Origin: Hyphomicrobiales bacterium
Lineage (GTDB): Bacteria; Pseudomonadota; Alphaproteobacteria; Rhizobiales; OSC116
DNA: 5,834 nt
Assembly (NCBI GenBank): GCA_013214985.1
Contig: JABSRY010000170.1
Coordinates: 1 to 5,834, forward strand
Reading direction: 5' to 3'
How positions within the stretch are numbered: position 1 is the stretch's first letter; the number at the start of each line of letters is the position of its first letter. Positions 1 through 4,251 of the stretch are shown one piece after another. The notes beneath the pieces are model-generated. The model saw only the letters and a list, made by a program, of their open reading frames with translations, searched no databases and was not told the DNA's origin. The position numbers and the translations under genes were made by a program.

Positions 1-46
1 GTAATTTGGGGGGTAGCCCACTATTCGACTTCTTTGTCTGCTTCAT
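1..46 (-). CDS. Start of an unidentified gene running off the left edge (partial)
   Basis: On the minus strand an ATG at 46-44 opens a frame with no stop up to the window edge, reading MKQTKKSNSGLPPKL. A GGAG Shine-Dalgarno core lies at 56-53, six bases before the ATG, which is near-ideal spacing. A second ATG at 51-49 is followed at once by TAA and is not a start. Only 15 residues are visible, a basic, polar N-terminus, so no family can be named. The gene would be divergent from the FNR-like gene at 206, leaving 47-205 as a shared AT-rich upstream region. The case rests on the ribosome binding site and the open frame alone; chance occurrence is possible. Confidence 0.42.
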   Translation of the reverse strand, partial: MKQTKKSNSGLPPKL

Positions 47-190
47 TACATTCTCCGATCTAACTTCAAATATCAGGCGTAACTATAAAATTTCCCTATA
101 TTCAAAACTAATCAATAAATGCTACTTACACAATCTTTCTGACAGAACCATCAATATATCAATGGCTATTTTAATTAGACAACAATATGT

Positions 191-195
191 GGTGA
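191..195 (+). promoter_or_regulatory. Possible ribosome binding site of the FNR-like gene
   Basis: GGTGA at 191-195 is the only Shine-Dalgarno-like run ahead of the FNR-like reading frame. It is ten bases before TTG 206 and seven before ATT 203. It supports translation from about this point rather than from a missing upstream exon-like piece, but it is short and could be chance. Confidence 0.3.
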
Positions 196-205
196 ATTTT
201 TTATT

Positions 206-1048
206 TTGGCTCAAAAAAAGATCAGAGCCAAATATCACGACGCATTTGAAATCACCCACCGTTTTGGTGGTTGGAGTGCATTGATATTATTTTGGGCTTT
301 AATTTTGTCGCAAGTTAATGACAGCAGTACAGGCCTTAATTTTTTGGAAAACCTTACAAACTCATTTGGTTTTTGGGCATTATCCCTGGTTACCTTTAGC
401 ATTATATTGCCATGGTTAAGGCTTAAAAAAGTGCCTATTAAAATAGATTGCCCATCTGACCATGTTGCCATTGTAACTTTTGATTATGGTGTTACGCCCT
501 TTGCAGGCTCTTCAACCGCAATTAGCCTTAACCCATTGTTAGAATGGCATAGTTTTGCAAATGTGCCTGCGCCAAACACCGATGGATTTAAACTAACTAT
601 TTCAAATGCTGGCGATTGGACTAAACAATTTATTAAAACCAAACCAACCCATGTATGGGTGCGGGGTGTGCCGCAAGCTGGCGTTGCCTATATTGAGGTG
701 CTGTTTAAAAAGGTAATTTATGTGGCAACAGGCAGCGGTATCGGGCCCGTATTACCGCATTTATTAACCAAAGCCGTGCCTTCAAAACTCGTATGGGCAA
801 CTAGAAACCCCCGAAAAACCTATGGTGACAAGTTAATTGATCAGATTTATGACGTGCAAGAAGATGCCTTAATTTGGGATACCGATAAAGACGGCAAACC
901 TGATTTGGTAAAGCTAGCATATCAGGCATACAAAGAATTTGATGCCGAGGCAATCATCTGCATTTCCAACGAAAAACTAACTTGGCTTGTGGTATCGGAG
1001 ATGGAAAAAAGGGGCATACCCGCCTATGGTGCGATATGGGATTCGTAG
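206..1048 (+). CDS. FNR-like (ferredoxin reductase-fold) membrane protein, probably N-terminally shortened
   Basis: The 280-residue frame begins with a basic stretch and a THRFGGW motif (residues 17-23). A hydrophobic helix follows at about 22-37 and a second at about 53-71. The rest is soluble and resembles a flavin reductase fold: a beta-rich part with EWHSFA at 113-118, where FNR and NADPH-oxidase relatives carry their flavin-contact motif, then ATGSGIGP at 174-181, the typical glycine-rich nucleotide-binding turn, and a Rossmann-like C-terminus. A role in membrane-linked electron transfer is inferred; donor, acceptor and substrate are unknown. In the bacterial and fungal proteins it recalls, the THRF-GW segment usually follows further membrane helices, which are missing here. 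The frame closes upstream at a TAG (176-178) and no ATG is available. I used TTG at 206, preceded by GGTGA at 191-195, ten bases away; ATT at 203 is an alternative. It may be a 5'-truncated remnant or a genuine short form. It runs towards merR and shows no obvious link to mercury. Confidence 0.7.
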   Translation: MAQKKIRAKYHDAFEITHRFGGWSALILFWALILSQVNDSSTGLNFLENLTNSFGFWALSLVTFSIILPWLRLKKVPIKIDCPSDHVAIVTFDYGVTPFAGSSTAISLNPLLEWHSFANVPAPNTDGFKLTISNAGDWTKQFIKTKPTHVWVRGVPQAGVAYIEVLFKKVIYVATGSGIGPVLPHLLTKAVPSKLVWATRNPRKTYGDKLIDQIYDVQEDALIWDTDKDGKPDLVKLAYQAYKEFDAEAIICISNEKLTWLVVSEMEKRGIPAYGAIWDS

Positions 1049-1114
1049 GGCATTACGGTAAATAAACCAGTGGTTTTCAATCCGCGAGGCAATATTTATT
1101 TTTTAGCCAAGTGT

Positions 1115-1531
1115 CTAAATGGTAAATAACGTCTCGATGATTGGGCAATTTGGCACATCGCCTTTATCGCATTCAGAGATCATGTTTTCTAAGGTTTGCT
1201 CAAGGTTTTTTAAATCTACAAGTTTTCTTTTAACTGCCTTAAGTTGGCCTAATGTCATTTTATGTACTTCACTGCAGGTATATCTATCGCAATCGACTAA
1301 TTCCAACAAAGCGCGAACTTCTTTAAGGCTAAACCCTAATTCGCGGCAGCGTTTTACAAAAAACAAATGTTTTAGTTGTTGGTAGGTATATTGTCTGTTA
1401 CCGCCTGCCGTGCGGCCAGGGCTAGGCAAAATTTTAATGCGTTCATAATATCGAATGGTTTCGATATTCACCCCAGTTTGGCGAGACATTTCACCAATCG
1501 CATAGCCCTTTTTTGTAGAAATTTCTGTCAT
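1115..1531 (-). CDS. merR: MerR, Hg(II)-responsive transcriptional regulator
   Basis: A 138-residue MerR-family regulator that represses the mer operon without Hg(II) and activates it with Hg(II). The N-terminal winged helix-turn-helix is clear: YAIGEMSRQTGV, then ETIRYYER, then the RQYTYQQLKHL wing and the RELGFSLKEVRALLEL segment. A dimerisation coiled coil of about 30 residues follows. The three mercury-binding cysteines of MerR (Cys82, 117, 126 in Tn501) align with Cys86, Cys121 and Cys129 here. The first spacing, 35 residues, is identical; the second is one residue shorter (C-x7-C). An extra Cys81 sits nearby. I chose ATG at 1531-1529: AAGAGA lies nine bases upstream, and the longer frame from ATG 1579 would run through the operator and -10 box. 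ATG at 1537 is possible but has only a three-base gap. The gene is divergent from merT and probably autorepressed through the shared operator. Its C-terminus meets the FNR-like gene with a 66-bp gap. Confidence 0.93.
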   Translation of the reverse strand: MTEISTKKGYAIGEMSRQTGVNIETIRYYERIKILPSPGRTAGGNRQYTYQQLKHLFFVKRCRELGFSLKEVRALLELVDCDRYTCSEVHKMTLGQLKAVKRKLVDLKNLEQTLENMISECDKGDVPNCPIIETLFTI

Positions 1532-1544
1532 AAGCATTTTTCTC

Positions 1545-1575
1545 TTGCATCTGTAGTTACTACAGATGTTATCAT
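1545..1575 (+). promoter_or_regulatory. merT promoter with long 19-bp spacer (PmerTPFA)
   Basis: A -35 box TTGCAT lies at 1545-1550 and a -10 box TATCAT at 1570-1575, with exactly 19 bp between them. This overlong spacer is the hallmark of MerR-family promoters, which RNA polymerase cannot open until metal-bound MerR untwists the DNA. Transcription should begin near 1582, leaving a leader of roughly 30 bases before the merT ATG at 1611. The MerR dyad fills most of the spacer. The boxes are read directly from sequence; the start site is inferred. Confidence 0.88.
1548..1568. promoter_or_regulatory. MerR operator, perfect inverted repeat
   Basis: The arms CATCTGTAG (1548-1556) and CTACAGATG (1560-1568) are exact reverse complements separated by TTA. 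The dyad starts within the -35 box and ends one base before the -10 box, as in characterised mer operators. A MerR dimer bound here covers both the merT promoter and the probable merR promoter. Confidence 0.9.
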
Positions 1576-1579
1576 GCAA
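1550..1579 (-). promoter_or_regulatory. Possible divergent merR promoter
   Basis: On the minus strand a -35-like TTGCAT lies at 1579-1574 and a -10-like TACAGA at 1555-1550, 18 bp apart, with transcription predicted from about 1543. It overlaps the MerR dyad, which would explain merR autorepression as known for Tn501 and Tn21. The -10 box is weak, so this is a tentative call. Confidence 0.4.
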
Positions 1580-1610
1580 AACATTAAAATAAAGCGAAAT
1601 AAACTAAACT

Positions 1611-2012
1611 ATGAATAAAATTATTAATACCACCGATGGCAAACAGAGCGGGGCAATCAAAACCAAACTTATTGCCACGGGCGGTATATTGGGTGCTATT
1701 GCGGCATCCACTTGCTGTATTGTACCGCTTGTACTTTTTAGCCTAGGTATTTCGGGCGCATGGATTGGCACTTTAACCGCCCTCTCTCCCTATAAACCAA
1801 TTTTTATAATTATAACTGTCGGGTTTTTAGGCTATGGCTATTACCGCGTTTATGGCCTGTCTAAAACCACCTGTGAAGATGGTACGGTTTGCACAAAGCC
1901 CCTGCCTAATAAGTTGGTAAAAACTGCTTTATGGTTTTCTACTATATTGGTGATTATTGCCTTCGCTTGGCCTGTCATAATTCCATATCTAGCCCCTTAT
2001 ATTTTTGGATAA
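1611..2012 (+). CDS. merT: MerT, inner-membrane mercuric ion transporter
   Basis: A 133-residue membrane protein that takes Hg(II) from periplasmic MerP and passes it to the cytosol for MerA. Three hydrophobic helices are visible at about 20-49, 62-82 and 103-127. The first holds the adjacent pair Cys35-Cys36 in STCCIVPL, the conserved MerT site. The loop between helices 2 and 3 holds Cys88 and Cys94 (C-E-D-G-T-V-C), matching the second MerT cysteine pair. It is slightly longer than the usual 116 residues, mostly through a polar N-terminal tail of about 17 residues. The ATG at 1611 is the first gene start after the mer promoter. No strong Shine-Dalgarno precedes it (only AAAGCGA well upstream), so initiation may be weak or rely on the AT-rich leader. 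It is the first gene of the operon, 16 bp before merP. Confidence 0.95.
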   Translation: MNKIINTTDGKQSGAIKTKLIATGGILGAIAASTCCIVPLVLFSLGISGAWIGTLTALSPYKPIFIIITVGFLGYGYYRVYGLSKTTCEDGTVCTKPLPNKLVKTALWFSTILVIIAFAWPVIIPYLAPYIFG

Positions 2013-2028
2013 TAACGAAAGAATTACA

Positions 2029-2328
2029 ATGAAAAAGCTTTTAACACCCATTTTGTTTGCTGCATTTATGCTAGTGCCCTCTATCACCATGGCAGCAGAA
2101 CAGACCGTCAAATTATCAATTCCCAGTATGACTTGTGCCAGTTGCCCCTATATAGTAAAAGCCGCCGTCACAAAGGTCGAAGGTGTAAAATCCGTGGAAG
2201 CAACATTGGAGGAGCTATCTGCAATAGTGGTTTTTGATGATACCCTCACCAGTCTAGAAGAAATTCAACAAGCAACCGCAGATGTTGGATATCCCTCAAC
2301 ATTGATTGAGGGTAGCGAAGTCTCTTAG
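2029..2328 (+). CDS. merP: MerP, periplasmic mercury-binding protein
   Basis: A 99-residue precursor. The N-terminus MKKLLTPILFAAFMLVPSI followed by TMA is a typical signal peptide, with cleavage likely after Ala22. The mature part is one heavy-metal-associated (HMA, ferredoxin-like) domain with the metal site SMTCASCP; Cys36 and Cys39 become Cys14 and Cys17 of the mature protein, as in Tn501 MerP. The conserved VKxxVTKVEGV helix and the C-terminal DVGYPS strand are also present. It binds Hg(II) in the periplasm and hands it to MerT. I preferred ATG 2029 over a TTG at 2005 because the TTG lies inside merT and would add eight polar residues before the signal peptide. GAAAGAA at 2017-2023 is a plausible weak ribosome binding site. 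MerP is the only HMA domain in the window, since MerA lacks one. Confidence 0.95.
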   Translation: MKKLLTPILFAAFMLVPSITMAAEQTVKLSIPSMTCASCPYIVKAAVTKVEGVKSVEATLEELSAIVVFDDTLTSLEEIQQATADVGYPSTLIEGSEVS

Positions 2329-2379
2329 ACAACAAAATATTTTTAAAAGCTAAATAACATTTCAAAGTTGGACAAGATA

Positions 2380-2754
2380 ATGAATGAGATAAAGCAACCC
2401 AAAAGTAAAAAAATGCTCAAAGTCGGTATACTCGGAAGCCTAACCGCAGCGATTTGTTGTTTCACCCCCTTATTGGTGTTTGGCTTGGCGGGCGTTGGGC
2501 TTTCTGGCCTTGTGGGCGGCATAGATTATCTGGTGTTCCCAATATTATTTGCATCTTTAGGCATGATCGCATATGCGCTTTACATTCGATCTGGCAATCA
2601 AAACGCATCGCCAAAACCCATTATCGCTATTTTAGTGGTGGCGTTTTCGGCACTAATTATATGGCTAGAATTTAAATTTGCATTGCGTATATCGCTTGCT
2701 GCTGTGGCTTTAGTGGCAATTTATGGGTTTTATTTACGGTCTGCAAAAAAATAA
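2380..2754 (+). CDS. merF: MerF-like mercuric ion transporter, elongated variant
   Basis: A 124-residue membrane protein between merP and merA. Its first 70 residues match MerF well: a basic N-terminus, then LKVGILGSLTAAICCFTPLL with the Cys26-Cys27 pair in helix 1 (about 15-45), a GLSGLVGGIDYLVFP turn and helix 2 (about 48-69). Classical MerF, about 81 residues, ends soon after with a second cysteine pair; here that position reads SGNQNASPKP with no cysteine. Two further hydrophobic helices follow (about 81-97 and 101-119), giving four in all. The role is inferred to be Hg(II) uptake alongside MerT; how Hg is released without the second pair is unclear. The start is uncertain: ATG 2380 is preferred, while TTG 2368 would add four residues; neither has a strong ribosome binding site. 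The gap from merP is 51 bp and holds no obvious terminator. Confidence 0.85.
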   Translation: MNEIKQPKSKKMLKVGILGSLTAAICCFTPLLVFGLAGVGLSGLVGGIDYLVFPILFASLGMIAYALYIRSGNQNASPKPIIAILVVAFSALIIWLEFKFALRISLAAVALVAIYGFYLRSAKK

Positions 2755-2770
2755 ACCACACCGTATTCTT

Positions 2771-2776
2771 TAGGAG
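2771..2776 (+). promoter_or_regulatory. merA ribosome binding site
   Basis: TAGGAG at 2771-2776, nine bases before the merA ATG, is the strongest Shine-Dalgarno in the operon. The merT, merP and merF starts have only weak ones. This suggests that MerA, the soluble enzyme, is translated more efficiently than the membrane transporters. Confidence 0.75.
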
Positions 2777-2785
2777 TTAAGTTAA

Positions 2786-4192
2786 ATGAGTGATAGTTCA
2801 ACAAACAAACAATATGATTTGGCAGTAATTGGCGCGGGTTCGGCAGGGTTTTCTGCTGCAATAACCGCAGCCGATGCAGGCGCTCAAGTGGTTATTATCG
2901 GCCATGGTACAATTGGCGGCACTTGTGTAAATGTGGGTTGCGTGCCCTCTAAGGCGCTAATTAGAGCGGTCGAGCCAATTTTTGTTGCGCAACATTCAAG
3001 CCGTTTTGATGGCATAGAAATGAGCGCAAAAGTTACCGATTGGCAAGCGGTTATTAAACAAAAACAAGCATTAGTCGATGATTTAAGAAAAGCCAAATAT
3101 AGTGATTTATTGCTGGCTTATGACGCGATTACTTATCTTGAAGGCAAGGCCGCATTTAATGAAGATGCGCAGCTTATCGTTAATGAAAAAGTAATTAATG
3201 CTAAAAAAATTATAATTGCCACAGGCACACGCCCTTCCATGCCGTCAATTGAAGGCATAGAAGATATACCCTATTTGGACAGCACAACAGCCTTAGAGCA
3301 AACAACATTACCAAAATCGCTAATTATAATTGGTGCAGGTTACATTAGTGCGGAAATAGCCCAAATGTTTGCCCGTGCGGGCGTTAAGGTGACCATTGTT
3401 AGCCGTCGTGGGTTATTACCAGAAGCCGAACCAGAAATTGGATCCGCTTTAACGGGTTACTTTGCCGATGAAGGCATCACCATTATTAAAGACATTGTTT
3501 ATAAACATATTGAACAAATTAACGGAGCGGTAAACCTTCATTTACAAGATACCAACGGCACCCGCATTATAACCGCAGAACAAGTTATGATTGCCTCTGG
3601 TCGCACCCCAAATACCGACCAACTAAACCTAAAAGCAGCGGGCATAGAAACTACAAATAATGCGGGGGTAAAAATAGACCCACAAATGCGTACCACGCGT
3701 AAAAACATATATGCTGCAGGCGATGTAACTGGTAACGACCAATTTGTTTATATGGCGGCTTATGGTGCAAAAAATGCCCTAAATTCTGACGAACTTACCT
3801 ATGACAATAGTGCAATGCCTGCGGTTGTTTTTACCGACCCTCAAGTGGCAAGCGTTGGCTATACCGAAGCGCAAGCACGGGCAGCGGGCTTTGAAGTAAA
3901 AACCTCTATTTTAAGCCTCGACAATGTACCGCGCGCGCTTGCAGCAAGAGATACCCGCGGGTTATTCAAGCTTATTGCCGATGCCAAAACAAAAAAATTA
4001 CTTGGGGCGCATATAATGGCACCAGAGGGTGCCGATAGCATTCAAACGGCGGCTTTGGCTATTAAAATGGGTATGACTTATGAAGCATTAGGCAGCATGA
4101 TATTCCCATACCTAACCACTGTAGAAGGTCTAAAACTGGCAGCACAAACATTTGATATGGATGTCAAAAAACTATCATGCTGTGCCGGTTAA
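2786..4192 (+). CDS. merA: MerA, mercuric reductase (short form without N-terminal HMA domain)
   Basis: A 468-residue cytosolic flavoprotein disulfide oxidoreductase that reduces Hg(II) to Hg(0) with NADPH; it should act as a homodimer with FAD. In order: the FAD-binding GAGSAG at 16-21; the redox-active disulfide Cys47/Cys52 in GTCVNVGCVPSK; ATGTRP at 145-150; the NADPH-binding GAGYIS at 183-188; the second FAD motif AGDVTG at 311-316; then the dimerisation domain. Residues that separate MerA from lipoamide dehydrogenase and glutathione reductase are all present: Tyr105, Tyr442 and the C-terminal pair Cys465-Cys466 in the ending LSCCAG, equivalent to Tyr264, Tyr605 and Cys628/629 of the Bacillus RC607 enzyme. 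Many MerA proteins carry one or two fused MerP-like domains before this core; this one starts directly at the FAD domain. It is the last mer gene seen, 31 bp after merF, and is not followed by merB, merD or merE. Confidence 0.97.
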   Translation: MSDSSTNKQYDLAVIGAGSAGFSAAITAADAGAQVVIIGHGTIGGTCVNVGCVPSKALIRAVEPIFVAQHSSRFDGIEMSAKVTDWQAVIKQKQALVDDLRKAKYSDLLLAYDAITYLEGKAAFNEDAQLIVNEKVINAKKIIIATGTRPSMPSIEGIEDIPYLDSTTALEQTTLPKSLIIIGAGYISAEIAQMFARAGVKVTIVSRRGLLPEAEPEIGSALTGYFADEGITIIKDIVYKHIEQINGAVNLHLQDTNGTRIITAEQVMIASGRTPNTDQLNLKAAGIETTNNAGVKIDPQMRTTRKNIYAAGDVTGNDQFVYMAAYGAKNALNSDELTYDNSAMPAVVFTDPQVASVGYTEAQARAAGFEVKTSILSLDNVPRALAARDTRGLFKLIADAKTKKLLGAHIMAPEGADSIQTAALAIKMGMTYEALGSMIFPYLTTVEGLKLAAQTFDMDVKKLSCCAG

Positions 4193-4251
4193 ATAATTAG
4201 TAACACCATATTTTAACGCCCGCATTGAAGGGGTTGGTTGCAAATAATTAG
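4191..4251. repeat. Short direct repeat at the two convergent gene ends
   Basis: The 10-mer AAATAATTAG occurs at 4191-4200, overlapping the merA stop, and again at 4242-4251, overlapping the stop of the opposing ferritin/CDGSH gene. It frames the 55-bp intergenic stretch. An AT-rich 10-mer can recur by chance in such DNA, so no function is assigned. It could be a relic of a recombination event that joined the mer operon to its right neighbour. No convincing intrinsic terminator is visible between the two genes. Confidence 0.35.

Noticed and set aside
6..284. Plus-strand 92-residue frame at the left edge
   Set aside because: Composition is unlike a real protein, there is no ribosome binding site for its first ATG, and its last third overlaps the FNR-like gene in another frame. 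It is kept only as a possible frameshift partner near 196-219.
1049..1114. Terminator between the FNR-like gene and merR
   Set aside because: There is a T-rich run near 1095-1104, but only a very short possible stem before it. Nothing convincing is seen.
1532..1579. Longer merR start at ATG 1579
   Set aside because: It would place 16 extra codons across the MerR dyad and the merT -10 box. Those residues do not resemble a MerR N-terminus, and a better spaced start exists at 1531.
2005..2028. TTG start for merP inside the end of merT
   Set aside because: It would put polar residues before a clear signal peptide; ATG 2029 gives the standard MerP precursor.
2786..4192. MerA as lipoamide dehydrogenase or glutathione reductase
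   Set aside because: The C-terminal Cys465-Cys466 pair, Tyr105, Tyr442 and GTCVNVGCVPSK, together with the mer operon context, identify it as mercuric reductase.
4193..4247. Intrinsic terminator between merA and the convergent gene
   Set aside because: An imperfect stem (AACGCCC against GGGGTT, with a bulged G) can be drawn at about 4215-4236, but it lacks a T-run on either strand in the right place.
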